DNA of 64,000 nt, from NCBI GenBank assembly GCA_030652255.1, contig JAUSAZ010000097.1, positions 1 to 64,000 on the forward strand. The letters are read 5' to 3'. Source of the DNA: Myxococcales bacterium. Lineage in GTDB: Bacteria; Myxococcota_A; Polyangia; Polyangiales; Ga0077539. The notes beneath the pieces were generated by a model. That model was not told where the DNA came from and made no database searches. It worked only from the letters and a program-made list of their open reading frames with translations. Shown piece by piece: positions 46,086-55,049 of this stretch. Position numbers and translations under genes: made by a program. The first letter of the stretch is position 1, and every line of letters starts with the position of its first letter.

Positions 46086-47471
46086 TCAACGCAGCACCTG
46101 CGCGACCGACTCGCGGGTCTCTCCCCCGTTGAAGCCGAAGGTGTCGACCCCGAGGCCGAGGGCCTGCTGGATGGTGAGGTGCACGCGGGCGAGGTTGCCG
46201 TCGGGCAGGTGGATGTGCGTGCCCGGGCGCAGCGCGCCGGAGCCGCCGCCCGCGAGCAGCACGGGGAAGTTGCCCACCTCGTGGACGTCGCCCGCGGAGA
46301 ACTCGCTCGTGCCGAGCAGCACGGTGTTGTCGAGCACGCTGCCGCCGCCGACGTCGGGGGTGGCGGCGAGGATGTCGAGCAGCCGGCGGAAGCAGCGCAT
46401 CGAGTAGATGGTCGCGCGGCGAGAGAGCTCCCAGTTCTCGTCGTGGCAGAGCTGGTGCAACCCCGTGGTGGCGCCCACGTCGCGGAACACCGTCTGCGAG
46501 CCCGGCCCCGTGAACATCAGGCTGAACACCCGGGTCATGTCGCACTGGAGCGCGAGCGCGAGGAGCCGGGCCATGGCGTCGAGCTTGTCGAGCAGGGGCT
46601 CGTTGCCGGGGGCCCCGTCGAAGCCGCCGCCGCGGGCGGGGCGGGCGGGCATCTGGCAGGCGGCCTGGGAGCCCGTGAGCTCGCGCTGGAGCGTGCGGAC
46701 GTGCTCGAGGTGCGCGTCGAGGCGCTGCCGGTCGTTGGCGCCGAGCAGGCCGTGGAGGCGCCGGGCGTCGTCGGCGACGGCGTCGAGCAGCAGCGCGCGG
46801 TCGGTGGTGTCGCCGGTGCGCACGGCGAAGAGCTGGTCGAAGAGGGCGTCGACGGAGCGGATGGGGAGGTTCTGCGACTCGGGGCCGTTGTAGGAGATGG
46901 CCGTCCAGGTGCCGTAGTCGTGGAAGCGGTTGCCGCTGACCGACAGCTCCAGCGAGCGGAAGCGCGGGGCCGTCGCGTAGAAGCGCGGGTGCCGCGCGAT
47001 CACCTGGTCGAGCGTCGGGCGCGAGAGCGCGAAGATGTGGTCGGGGTGGTGGAAGCCTTCCGGGCGAGGGCGGTCGCCGGAGAGGGCCACGGCGACGCCG
47101 CGCATGTGGCCGTCCCCCTGGCCGCCGGGCGAGGCAGGGATGGCGGTCTTGGGCTCGAGGCCGGTGATCACGCTCACCCGGTCGGTCATCGTGCGGCCGG
47201 CGGCGTCGGGGCCGAGCGGCGAGAGCTGCTCCGAAGGGGTCCAGCCCATCGGGCCGGGCGTCGGGGTCCAGCGGTCGGGGCGGCCGCGGGTGTTCCAGGC
47301 GTAGCCGTTGCCCCAGAAGAAGACCCCGTAGCGGCGGATGGGGCCGGGCTCGTCGGCCCAGGCCTCGCCGTGCGAGTCGAGCATCGCCTCGAGGGGCGGC
47401 AGCGCGAGCGACACCAGCGAGCCGCCGAATACACCCCTGAGCAAGGTTCGCCGGGAGAGCGTGCGGGCCAT
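46086..47471 (-). CDS. DUF1552 protein with Tat-type signal
   Basis: Encodes 461 residues. The N-terminus SRRTLLRGVFGGSLVSLALP is a twin-arginine-type export signal, so it is folded before export. Core segments are YGVFFWGNGYAW, MTDRVSVITGLEPK, DHIFALSRPTLDQVIA, LELSVSGNRFHDYGTW and LDNTVLLGTSEFSAGDVHEV. These match the DUF1552 family, found with DUF1592-type proteins and c-type cytochromes in planctomycetes and myxobacteria. Its function is unknown. It is preceded 6 bases upstream by the DUF1592-type gene, a standard pairing for this family. Confidence 0.85.
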   Translation of the reverse strand: MARTLSRRTLLRGVFGGSLVSLALPPLEAMLDSHGEAWADEPGPIRRYGVFFWGNGYAWNTRGRPDRWTPTPGPMGWTPSEQLSPLGPDAAGRTMTDRVSVITGLEPKTAIPASPGGQGDGHMRGVAVALSGDRPRPEGFHHPDHIFALSRPTLDQVIARHPRFYATAPRFRSLELSVSGNRFHDYGTWTAISYNGPESQNLPIRSVDALFDQLFAVRTGDTTDRALLLDAVADDARRLHGLLGANDRQRLDAHLEHVRTLQRELTGSQAACQMPARPARGGGFDGAPGNEPLLDKLDAMARLLALALQCDMTRVFSLMFTGPGSQTVFRDVGATTGLHQLCHDENWELSRRATIYSMRCFRRLLDILAATPDVGGGSVLDNTVLLGTSEFSAGDVHEVGNFPVLLAGGGSGALRPGTHIHLPDGNLARVHLTIQQALGLGVDTFGFNGGETRESVAQVLR

Positions 47472-47477
47472 CGTTCG

Positions 47478-49154
47478 TTACCTCCCCCCGTCGGCGACGG
47501 TTCGGAACCCTTCGCTCGCCACGAGCTCGACGAGCAGCTCGAGGAAGCGGTAGTTGCGCGCGGCGAAGCGCTCCTCGAGGTCGGCGAGCACCCGGGCCTC
47601 GGACTCGGTCTCCAGGCGCGCGGTGGCGAAGCGGTACACCTGCCGCACGACGCAGGCGGCCACCCGCGGGTCGCGCGCGAGGATCTCTCCCAACGCCCGC
47701 GCCCCGACGAAGGCCACGCCGTCGAGGTCGCCGCGGGCGTCGACGGGACGGCCGGCCTCCATGGTGCGTCGGCGGCCCACGGCGTCGAAGTCCTCGAAGC
47801 CGAGGCCCACGGGGTCGGTGCGCGAATGGCAGCCCGCGCAGGCCGGGTCGCGGCGGTGGCGCTCCAGGCGGTCGCGGAGCGTGGGCATCACGCCGCTGTC
47901 GCCCGCCTCGAGGTTGAGCGGGACGTTCATCGGGGGGTCGGGCACGCGCTCGCAGAGCAGCCGCTCGCGCACGTAGCGTCCGCGGGCCGTCGGGGAGGTG
48001 GCGTTGGGGTGCGCGGTGACGGCGAGGATCGCGGCCGTGGTGAGCAGGCTGCCGCGGCCGCTGTTGGACGGGAGCTCCACCCGGGCGAAGCCCTCGGCGC
48101 CGGGCGGCATGTCGAGGCCGTAGAGCCCCGCGAGGCGCGCGTCGAGGAAGGTGCTCGCGCCCGAGAACACCGCGCGGAAATCCCCGTCGTGGGTGAAGAC
48201 CACGTCCTCGACGAGGCGCTCGACCTCCTCGCGCATCGAGGCCGTGAGGGCGGGCGTGACGTCGGGGTAGAGGGTGGGGTCGCGGGCGAGGCCGTCGAGG
48301 CCGCCGAGGCCGAGGTACTGCACGAAGAACGCGCGGACGGCGCTGCGGGCGCGGGGGTTGCGCAGCAGCCGGCGAGCCTCGGTGCGCAGGGTGTCGTCGC
48401 GGTCGAGCGCGCCGCGGGCCGCGGCGTCGAGGAGGGCTTCGTCGGGGACGGAGTTCCAGAGGGTGAAGGCGAGGCGCGAGGCCATCTCGTAGCCGGTGTA
48501 CCTCCGGCGCCCGGCGGCGCCCGCCACCGGCGCGCCGAGCTCGACGCGGTAGAGGAAGCTCGGTGATTGCAGCGCGGCCGCGGTGGCGTAGCGCAGCCCC
48601 GTCCAGACGTTGGCGGCCCCGAGGCGGCGGGAGAGCCCGACGAAGCGGTCGAGCTCCTCGGCGCTCGCCGGCCGGCGCCATGCCCGGCGCAGGAAGCGCC
48701 CGAAGTACGCCCGCACGCAGGGCGCGTCGGGCGCCGTCGGGGTGCAGCCCACGAGCGCGACGCGGCGCTCGGGCACCGCGAAGGTGGCCTCCGTGGCCCG
48801 GTGCGCGGCGGCCTCCCAGGCGCGCACGGTGCGCTCGGCGGCGGTGCTGCGCGCGGCCCCGATGGCGGTGAAGAGGTAGGGGTTGGTGTCGGGCTCGAGG
48901 GCGATCTCGGGGAGGCCGGAGCCCAGCAGGTCGGCGACGGCGTTGCGGTACTGCGTGCCCGTGAGCGTCGCGAGCACGACCCCGGCGGGCGCGAAGGGCG
49001 GCAGCACCGCGGGCGGGTGCGATGTGCCCGCGTCGGGGACGGCGGCGGGCGGCGCGGCGGTGGCGACGTGCGCTGGGGCCGGGCGGTCACCCACCACGCC
49101 GTCGCACCCGGAGAGGGCGACGAGCAGCGCGATCGATCGGCTCAGGGTCTTCAC
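47478..49154 (-). CDS. DUF1592/DUF1588/DUF1585-type lipoprotein (planctomycete-type)
   Basis: Encodes about 558 residues from GTG 49154. The lipobox is LSGC. An upstream TTG overlaps the mscS stop and is less likely. Segments match the domain set in order: LTGTQYRNAVADLLG (DUF1587-like), YFGRFLRRAWRRPASAEELDR and ALQSPSFLYRVELG, TLRTEARRLLRNP and AVRAFFVQYLGL, FLDARLAGLYGLDMPP, NPTSPTARGRYVRE-like SPTARGRYVRERLLC, and RRDPACAGCHSRTDPVGLGF. CAGCH is a plausible c-type heme motif. Function unknown; an electron-transfer-linked outer-membrane or periplasmic role is usual to infer. It pairs with the DUF1552 gene. Confidence 0.8.
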   Translation of the reverse strand: MKTLSRSIALLVALSGCDGVVGDRPAPAHVATAAPPAAVPDAGTSHPPAVLPPFAPAGVVLATLTGTQYRNAVADLLGSGLPEIALEPDTNPYLFTAIGAARSTAAERTVRAWEAAAHRATEATFAVPERRVALVGCTPTAPDAPCVRAYFGRFLRRAWRRPASAEELDRFVGLSRRLGAANVWTGLRYATAAALQSPSFLYRVELGAPVAGAAGRRRYTGYEMASRLAFTLWNSVPDEALLDAAARGALDRDDTLRTEARRLLRNPRARSAVRAFFVQYLGLGGLDGLARDPTLYPDVTPALTASMREEVERLVEDVVFTHDGDFRAVFSGASTFLDARLAGLYGLDMPPGAEGFARVELPSNSGRGSLLTTAAILAVTAHPNATSPTARGRYVRERLLCERVPDPPMNVPLNLEAGDSGVMPTLRDRLERHRRDPACAGCHSRTDPVGLGFEDFDAVGRRRTMEAGRPVDARGDLDGVAFVGARALGEILARDPRVAACVVRQVYRFATARLETESEARVLADLEERFAARNYRFLELLVELVASEGFRTVADGGR

Positions 49155-49189
49155 CACCGCACGACTTGAACGCGCCGCGCCGAGGTCCG

Positions 49190-50074
49190 TCAAATGGGGG
49201 CGGACTGATCACCCTCGTCCCGCACCTTCGACCAGTCGAGGCGTTCGGCGTCGCCGGAGCGCGGCAGGGCCTTCTGTAGCGCCGTGAGCAGGGCGGCGCG
49301 CGCGAGCATCACCTTCTTGGGGTCGCAGCGGGCGGAGAGGCGCCAGGTGACCTTCTCGCCGTTGAAGTCGAGCGGGCCCTCCAGCTCGACGGCGCCGCGG
49401 AGGTCGTGGGCCGCGGGGTCGTCGACGAGCGGCTGCACGGCGGCCAGCAGCGCGGCGCGGGCGCGGGCGACCGGCACGCTCCACGGCGAGCTCACCTCCA
49501 CGACGGCGCGCTGCCAGGAGTGGGTGCGGTTGGTGACCGTCCCGATGCCGCCGTTGGGGATGAAGTGCAGCGGCCCGGCGGCGTCGCGGAGCACGGTGAC
49601 CCGCATGGTCATCTCCTCGACGGTGCCGGTGATGGCGCCGACGGAGATGGTGTCTCCCACGGCGTACTGGTTCTCCATCAGGATGAAGAAGCCGCCGAAG
49701 AAGTCCTTCACGACGGTCTGGGCGCCGAAGCCCACGGCGACGCCCGCGATGCCGGCGCCGGCGAGCACCGGCGTCACGTCGAGGCCGATGCTCGCGAGCA
49801 CGGTGACGGTGGCGGTGCCGTACACCACCGCGCGCGCCACCGAGCCGGAGACGCGCACGAGGGTCTCCACGCGCTGGCTCTGGTGCACCATCGACGCGGT
49901 GGCGGTGGAGCCCTGGGTCGCGCGGGCGCCCGCCCGGGAGGTGATGAAGCGCTCCAGCCGCGGCACCAGCGCCAGGAGCGCGCGGGCCACGATGATGGTG
50001 ATGGTGATGCGCAGGCCCGCAGCGATGACGAGGCGCACCACCGCCGGCAGCGCCCCCCAGAACTGGAACGCCAT
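49190..50074 (-). CDS. Small-conductance mechanosensitive channel (MscS family)
   Basis: Encodes 294 residues, the standard size for MscS. There are three membrane helices; the third is the pore-lining one, LAGAGIAGVAVGFGAQTVVKD followed by FFGGFFILMENQYAVGDTIS. A cytoplasmic beta domain (ITGTVEEMTMRVTVLRDAAG, PNGGIGTVTNRTHSWQ) and a C-terminal alpha/beta domain complete it. MscS channels open on osmotic down-shock and release solutes. ATG 50074 has a GGGGGCGAG sequence upstream. It is divergent from the epimerase-like gene across 89 bases. Its stop overlaps the region just upstream of the DUF1592-type gene, so those may be co-transcribed. Confidence 0.9.
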   Translation of the reverse strand: MAFQFWGALPAVVRLVIAAGLRITITIIVARALLALVPRLERFITSRAGARATQGSTATASMVHQSQRVETLVRVSGSVARAVVYGTATVTVLASIGLDVTPVLAGAGIAGVAVGFGAQTVVKDFFGGFFILMENQYAVGDTISVGAITGTVEEMTMRVTVLRDAAGPLHFIPNGGIGTVTNRTHSWQRAVVEVSSPWSVPVARARAALLAAVQPLVDDPAAHDLRGAVELEGPLDFNGEKVTWRLSARCDPKKVMLARAALLTALQKALPRSGDAERLDWSKVRDEGDQSAPI

Positions 50075-50163
50075 GGTGCTCGCCCCCTGCGCCGATCGAC
50101 CGGTGTGTTGCATCGCGCGGGAAGATACTTCGTCCGGCGGGCGCCCTGGTACACACTCCCGGC

Positions 50164-51189
50164 GTGGAGCTGCTCATCACCGGGGCGACCGGTTTCCTGG
50201 GTCGCGCGCTGGCGGCGCGGCTGATCCGCGACGGTCATCGGGTGCGGGCGCTGGTGCGGGAGGGGTCCGACCCGGCGGCGCGCGAGCGGCTCGCGGCGCT
50301 GGGGGTGGTCGAGCGGTTGGGCGCGGTCACCGACGAGCCCGCGGTGCGGGCCGCGACGGCGGGGGTCGAGGCCGTGGTGCACTGCGCGCAGGTCGGGTCG
50401 CGCGCCCCGCGGGCGCTCGCCGACGGGGTGAACCTCATCGGCGCCGAGAACGTGCTCGACGCGGCGAGGCGGGCCGGGGTGTCGCGGCTGGTGTTCCGCT
50501 CGAGCGAGGTGGTGACCCGGGGGGCCGAGGCCCGCAGCCACGTCGACGAGGAGTACCCCTCGCCGCCGCGCTTCACCGACCGCGCGGCGGAGGCGCTCTC
50601 CCTCGCCGACGACCTGGTGCAGGCGGCCCACGGCGACGCGCTCGCGACGGTGGTGATACGCCCCGGCACCCTCTGGGGCGCCGACGACACCCGCTGGCTG
50701 CCGGAGGTGCTGCGCCGCGTGCGCGCCGGGCGCTGGCGCTGGGTCGACGGCGGTCGGGCGATGGTGCCCACGAGCCACGTCGACAGCGTGGTGGACGCGA
50801 TGGTGCGCGCGCTCGCGCTGCCCTCCGCGGCCCCGCGGGTGTTCTACGTCACCGACGACGAGCGGGTGACGGCGCGGGAGTTCGTGACCCGCGCGGTGGC
50901 CGCGGCCGGGGGAGGGAAGGTCGACGCCGCGAGCCTGCCGTACTGGGCCATGGAGGCGCTGGGGTGGTCGACCGAGCGCAGCGGGGACCCCCTCGGGTGC
51001 ACCCGGGCGGAGGTGTCGCGCCTGGGGCGGACGGGCTTCTTCAACGTGCAGCGGGCCCGCAAGGAGCTCGGGTGGAAGCCCGTCGTGAGCGTCGACGAGG
51101 GGATGAAGTCCCTGGCGAAGTGGGCCGCGGCGCGGGGTGGCGTCGAGGTCGTCGCGCGGGGCGAGGTCGATCCGAAGCCGTTGGGCTGA
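50164..51189 (+). CDS. NAD(P)-dependent epimerase/dehydratase-like protein, catalytic motif degenerate
   Basis: Encodes 341 residues from GTG 50164. The Rossmann motif is intact (LLITGATGFLGRALAARL) and the fold continues through VEAVVHCAQVGSR, VFRSSEVVTRG, VVIRPGTLWGAD and HVDSVVDAMVRAL, typical of the extended SDR family such as 3-beta-HSD-like enzymes. Where Tyr-x3-Lys should be, the sequence reads PRFTDRAAEA, with Phe for Tyr and no lysine four residues later, so it may be inactive or use another mechanism. The stop codon is inside a 9-base direct repeat at the left edge of a MITE-like element, which may mean that the end of the gene was touched by the insertion. Confidence 0.75.
   Translation: MELLITGATGFLGRALAARLIRDGHRVRALVREGSDPAARERLAALGVVERLGAVTDEPAVRAATAGVEAVVHCAQVGSRAPRALADGVNLIGAENVLDAARRAGVSRLVFRSSEVVTRGAEARSHVDEEYPSPPRFTDRAAEALSLADDLVQAAHGDALATVVIRPGTLWGADDTRWLPEVLRRVRAGRWRWVDGGRAMVPTSHVDSVVDAMVRALALPSAAPRVFYVTDDERVTAREFVTRAVAAAGGGKVDAASLPYWAMEALGWSTERSGDPLGCTRAEVSRLGRTGFFNVQRARKELGWKPVVSVDEGMKSLAKWAAARGGVEVVARGEVDPKPLG
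51181..51189. repeat. Left 9-base direct repeat (possible target-site duplication)
   Basis: TTGGGCTGA here contains the final codons and the TGA stop of the epimerase-like gene and is matched exactly at 51533-51541 on the other side of the inverted-repeat element. Confidence 0.6.
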
Positions 51190-51532
51190 TACTCACTTGA
51201 TGCCAATCTTGCCGCTCTGGTGGCCGCCCGTTGGCGGGACACGCCGCGCGTTTGACGCTGGGGTTCGCGCGTTGGCGCTCACCCCAGGCTATCGCACGAG
51301 GGCGCCCCCGCATTCGCGGGGGCTTTCGAACAGGAACATCACTTCGAGTGCGTCCGCCTTGTCTGCCCGGCCTTCCGGAAGGTCCATCGAATGTCGGTCC
51401 GGAAGCCCCCGCGACTGCGGGGGCGCCCTCGTGCGATAGCCTGGGGTGAGCGCCAACGCGCGAACCCCAGCGTCAAACGCGCGGCGTGTCTCACCAACGG
51501 GCTGCCGCCAAAGCGGCAAGATTGACACCCAG
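51190..51532. mobile_element. MITE-like element: two 128-base inverted arms, 71-base spacer, 9-base flanking repeats
   Basis: Arms 51201-51328 and 51400-51527 are inverted repeats of 128 bases with no gaps and only 8 mismatches (about 94% identity), including a central stretch of about 74 bases identical. The spacer (51329-51399) encodes nothing. The identical 9-mer TTGGGCTGA lies at 51181-51189 and 51533-51541 and could be a target-site duplication. No transposase is encoded, so the element would be non-autonomous. Ends outside the arms are unequal (11 and 5 bases), which weakens the case. Alternatively it is a very long hairpin repeat acting as a terminator. Confidence 0.6.
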
Positions 51533-51541
51533 TTGGGCTGA
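51533..51541. repeat. Right 9-base direct repeat (possible target-site duplication)
   Basis: Exact copy of TTGGGCTGA, the second flank of the inverted-repeat element. If the element were removed with one copy, the epimerase gene would keep its natural stop. Confidence 0.6.
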
Positions 51542-51807
51542 GCGGTCGCGATCTCCGCGGGGGAGATCGTTGCGATCACTCGGATCGGTCGAAGGAGAAG
51601 GTGGCCCGGCTGCACCGCGATCTACGCTGCCGTTGCTTCATTTCTGACCTGGCGGGGTTCACGAGCCAAGGTCAGCCGGGCCATACGATCTTCAGGATCT
51701 CTCCCTCGGACGAAGCGGTGTGTAGCGCACCTCTCCGGCGCTTGGCAACCCCCGAACGCAGGGCCGACGCTGGAGTCCGCGTGCCGATGGGGATACAAGC
51801 CGCGTCC
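51542..51807. other. Non-coding stretch between the MITE-like element and the GNAT-like gene
   Basis: I find no gene, RNA or clear promoter in this stretch. Together with the element it makes a 618-base gap between genes, the longest in the window. In-frame start codons at 51781 and 51787 would extend the next gene by up to nine codons. Confidence 0.5.
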
Positions 51808-52944
51808 ATGTCAGAGATCGAGATCCGGGAGATTGCGGCGGGGAGCGATCCGCGCGAGTTCATCGACGCCTCGCACGCGGTGTTCGAGGGCGACCCGAAC
51901 TTCATCGCGCCGCTGGAGATGTTCGACATCAAGCCGCGCCTCGACCCGAAGAAGAACCCCTTCTTCAAGCGGGGCGAGGCCGTGTACTTCGTGGCGCGCC
52001 GCGGGGGGAAGCTGGTGGGTCGGGTCTCCGCCTCCATCGACCACGAGCACAACCGCGTGTGGAAGGAGAAGACGGGCTTCTACGGCCTCTTCGACACCAT
52101 CGACGACGACGCGGTGGGCGCGGCGCTGCTCGAGCGCGCGGCGGCGTGGCTGAAGGCGAAGGGCATGACCCGCATGAGCGGCCCCTTCGGGCTCTACGCC
52201 AACGAGGAGATCGGGACGCTCATCGAGGGCTTCGACTCGCCCCCGGTGCTGATGATGGCGCACTCGCGCACCTGGCAGGGCAGGGTCACCGAGGCCTATG
52301 GGCTCACCAAGGAGAAGGACCTCTACGCGTGGCGCTACGACGTGGGGGAATTCCCGAAGCGGGTGGAGAAGGCCTGGGCGGACATGAAGGCCATCCCGGA
52401 GCTCAAGCTGCGCTCGGTGAACACCTCGAAGATGCACGACGAGGTGAAGGTCATCATGGACATCTACAACGACGCCTGGGAGGGCAAGTGGGGCTTCGTC
52501 CCGGCGCTCCCCGACGAGATGGAGAAGATGTCCGAGGACCTCAAGCTCATCATCGACCCCGACCTGGCCTTCATCGCCGAGGTCGACGGCAAGCCGGTGG
52601 GGATGTGCATCCTGCTGCCCAACATGAACGAGTGCATCCGCGACATCCGCGGGAAGGAGTTTCCCTTCGGCATCGTGAAGGCGCTCTGGCGGCTGAAGGT
52701 GTCCGGGCCGAGGTCGTCGCGCCTCATGCTGCTCGGCATTCGCAAGGAGCTCCGCGGGGTGCGCAAGTACATGCCGCTCTCCGCGGCGATGTACGTGGAG
52801 GTCGCCAAGCGCGGCTCGGCCAAGGGCTACACCTGGGGCGAGCTGTCGTGGACCCGCGAGGACGACTCGCCCATCAACAGCGGCATCGCCGCCATGGGCG
52901 CGAAGATCTACAAGCGCTACCGGGTCTACACGAAGGACCTCTGA
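51808..52944 (+). CDS. GNAT-like N-acetyltransferase-fold protein (YghO-like)
   Basis: Encodes 378 residues from ATG 51808; ATG 51787 is in frame. The first half resembles a GNAT fold: AVYFVARRGGKLVGRVSASI, YGLFDTIDDDAVGAALLERA and WLKAKGMTRMSGPFG. The second half has LAFIAEVDGKPVGMCILLPN, a second acyl-CoA fold-like strand pair. The segment MSGPFGLYANEEIGTLIEGF is typical of the YghO-like group seen in many proteobacteria. The substrate is unknown. It is the only gene between the MITE-like element and the lipoprotein at 53000, and it uses codons like its neighbours. Confidence 0.75.
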   Translation: MSEIEIREIAAGSDPREFIDASHAVFEGDPNFIAPLEMFDIKPRLDPKKNPFFKRGEAVYFVARRGGKLVGRVSASIDHEHNRVWKEKTGFYGLFDTIDDDAVGAALLERAAAWLKAKGMTRMSGPFGLYANEEIGTLIEGFDSPPVLMMAHSRTWQGRVTEAYGLTKEKDLYAWRYDVGEFPKRVEKAWADMKAIPELKLRSVNTSKMHDEVKVIMDIYNDAWEGKWGFVPALPDEMEKMSEDLKLIIDPDLAFIAEVDGKPVGMCILLPNMNECIRDIRGKEFPFGIVKALWRLKVSGPRSSRLMLLGIRKELRGVRKYMPLSAAMYVEVAKRGSAKGYTWGELSWTREDDSPINSGIAAMGAKIYKRYRVYTKDL

Positions 52945-52999
52945 CCGCCGCCGCGGGCTCGTTTGCCAGGGCCCGCGGGTTCGCCCAGACTCGCGCGTC

Positions 53000-53962
53000 G
53001 TGCGCCCCCACAGCATCGCCATCCTCCTGTCCGTCGCGGTCGCCGGCTGCGCGAGCACCGTCGACGGCACCGCGGGGCGCGGGCCCGACGGGGGGCTCCC
53101 CGCGGACGTCCTCCCCGGGCTCAACCCCGACGGCCTCGACCCCTTCCGCCCCGTCGAAGCCGGGGTGATACGGGTCGACGCGGCCGTCGCCCCGGACGCG
53201 GGCGATCCCAGCTTCGCCGACGCGGCGGTCTTCGATCAGCGCTACGGCACCCTCTACATCGGCAGCAACTCCGGGGGCTCCGAAGACACCACCTACGTCA
53301 GCGCGACCTTCCGCTACCTGCCCTACCCCGACGACCTCCGCTGCGGCCAGCGCTCCGCCGGCGCGTGGGACCTCACCGTCTGCACCAGCACCGGCGCCGC
53401 CCCGGTCGACCCGCACCCGCGCACCTTCCCCAACGCCGGCCCGCTCACCCTCACCGGCGGCCTCGACGCGGTCTCGGTCCGACTCCAGGGGTCCGGGCAG
53501 TACATCCCCTACTACGAAGAGGGCGCGCTGTTTCCGGGTCCGCGCACGGTGCGGGTGAGGGCGCCCGGCACCCGAGACATCCCCGCGATCGACCTGTCCT
53601 TCGCCGTGCCGCCCACGGTCGTGGTCACCGCCCCCGCGGGCGCGTCCGAGCTCACCATCGACCGCAGCCGCGACCTCGTCGTCGAGTGGGTGCCCAACGC
53701 CGCGCGCGAGGTGTGGGTCGTGCTCTCGATGGTGGTGTCCGCCGACGGCGAGTCGCGCAGCTACCGCGCCGCCGTGCAGGCCTACGGCGACGCGGGCCGC
53801 GCGGTGCTCCCCACCCGCGCCCTCGCCGAGCTCCCGGCGCTCGGCGGCCGCGTCGCGCTCACGGTGCTGCCCTACAACATCAGCACCGCCCGCGTCGGCG
53901 CGTGGCCGCTCACCACCACCGTCGTCGGTCAGGGCCGCCGGTACGCCGTCACCCTGCGATGA
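53000..53962 (+). CDS. Surface lipoprotein of unknown function
   Basis: Encodes 320 residues from GTG 53000, with lipobox VAGC. A tether rich in Asp, Pro and Gly is followed by beta-rich segments: YGTLYIGSNSGGSEDTTYVS, ATFRYLPYPDDLRCGQ, GPLTLTGGLDAVSVRLQG and LVVEWVPNAAREVWVVLSMV. It looks like one or two beta-sandwich domains, for example Ig-like. No catalytic motif or known family is seen. The stop overlaps the start of the next gene (ATGA), so the two proteins probably work together at the cell surface. Confidence 0.65.
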   Translation: MRPHSIAILLSVAVAGCASTVDGTAGRGPDGGLPADVLPGLNPDGLDPFRPVEAGVIRVDAAVAPDAGDPSFADAAVFDQRYGTLYIGSNSGGSEDTTYVSATFRYLPYPDDLRCGQRSAGAWDLTVCTSTGAAPVDPHPRTFPNAGPLTLTGGLDAVSVRLQGSGQYIPYYEEGALFPGPRTVRVRAPGTRDIPAIDLSFAVPPTVVVTAPAGASELTIDRSRDLVVEWVPNAAREVWVVLSMVVSADGESRSYRAAVQAYGDAGRAVLPTRALAELPALGGRVALTVLPYNISTARVGAWPLTTTVVGQGRRYAVTLR

Positions 53963-55035
53963 CCGCGCGTGGCCTCGCCTTCGCGTGCGCCACGGCGCTC
54001 GCGCTGCCCGCCGGCGCGCAGCTCCGCCCGGCCGCGCACCCCCGCTGCACGGTCGCGGCCCACGCCGCCGTGGCGCCCGACGACGCCCTCGACCCGCTCG
54101 CCCCACCGGCGATCCTCGCCCTCGACGGGCTCGTCGCCGTCGCGTGGCGTGACCGCGGCGGCGCCCTGCGCCTGCAGCGCTTCGCGGCCGACCTCCGGGC
54201 CCTCGACGAGCCCGTCGTCGTGGCGCAGCCGGTGCGGGCCTTCGCCCTGGCCCGCACGCCCACCGGGCTCGCGCTGGCCTACGTCGAGCGCGACCACGAC
54301 CTCGTCATCGCCCGCCGCTCGGCCTCCTTCGAGGCGCAGAACGTCCCGCGCGTCGTCGCCACCGTCGCCGCGCCGGTGACCTCGCTCGCCCTGGCCTCCG
54401 TCGCGGGCGGCGCCCTCGTCGCGTGGTCGACGCCCGCGGAGGTGCGCGTGCTCCCGCTCGACGCGCGCGGCGTCCCGCGGGGCGAGGCCCAGGTCGCGCT
54501 CGATCAGCCCGGCGTGCGCGCGCTGCGCCTCGCCGCCGCCGACCCCATCACCCTGCGCGCGGAGCCCGCCGGCCCGGCGGCCGAGGCGTGGGTGCTCGCG
54601 CTGCTGCCCGACGGGATGGCGGTGAGCCGCGCCCGCTGGCCCGCGGGGGCCCTCGGGCCGGTGCGCCTCGGCGGCGCCGCGCTCACCGCGCAGATCAACC
54701 CCCTCGGCAGCCCGATGCTCCTGCGCAGCAGCCCCCTCGCGGCGCCCGCCGCGCTGGCCGACCCGGCGGTCGCGCCGCGGGCCCGGCTCGAGTCCCTCGC
54801 GGTCGACCTCGACCTCGCGCTAGCCCTGGTGAGCGACGCCGACGGGGGACGGCTCGCGCTCACGCGACTGCTCCCCGACGGCAGCGCGTCATGGCTGGCC
54901 TCGGTGCGCGGCTTCGTCCCCGGCCCGGCGACCTTCGCGGCGCTGGCGCCCGCCGCCGCGCTGCTGCTCACCCGCGACACCGGGCACAGCCCCGCGCGCA
55001 CGGTGCTGCTGCGCTACGCCTGCGCGCTGCCCTGA
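53959..55035 (+). CDS. Secreted beta-propeller-like protein
   Basis: Encodes 358 residues. The ATG overlaps the preceding stop. A signal peptide (GLAFACATALALPAGA) is followed by repeats of a strand-rich pattern: AILALDGLVAVAWRDRGGAL, TPTGLALAYVERDHDLVIAR, SVAGGALVAWSTPAEVRVLPL, VLALLPDGMAVSRARW and LALVSDADGGRLALTRLLPD. These fit a beta-propeller of about six or seven blades, without a known family. It is translationally coupled to the lipoprotein upstream; a surface complex is inferred. Confidence 0.6.
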   Translation: MTARGLAFACATALALPAGAQLRPAAHPRCTVAAHAAVAPDDALDPLAPPAILALDGLVAVAWRDRGGALRLQRFAADLRALDEPVVVAQPVRAFALARTPTGLALAYVERDHDLVIARRSASFEAQNVPRVVATVAAPVTSLALASVAGGALVAWSTPAEVRVLPLDARGVPRGEAQVALDQPGVRALRLAAADPITLRAEPAGPAAEAWVLALLPDGMAVSRARWPAGALGPVRLGGAALTAQINPLGSPMLLRSSPLAAPAALADPAVAPRARLESLAVDLDLALALVSDADGGRLALTRLLPDGSASWLASVRGFVPGPATFAALAPAAALLLTRDTGHSPARTVLLRYACALP

Positions 55036-55049
55036 CCCGCCTCCCCCCC

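Noticed and set aside
49154..49193. TTG 49193 as start of the DUF1592-type gene
   Set aside because: It overlaps the mscS stop and lacks a ribosome binding site; GTG 49154 starts just before the signal peptide.
51201..51527. Short coding frames through the inverted repeat as a gene
   Set aside because: Frames are Arg/Ala-rich and short on both arms. The symmetrical arms and lack of signals indicate a non-coding element.
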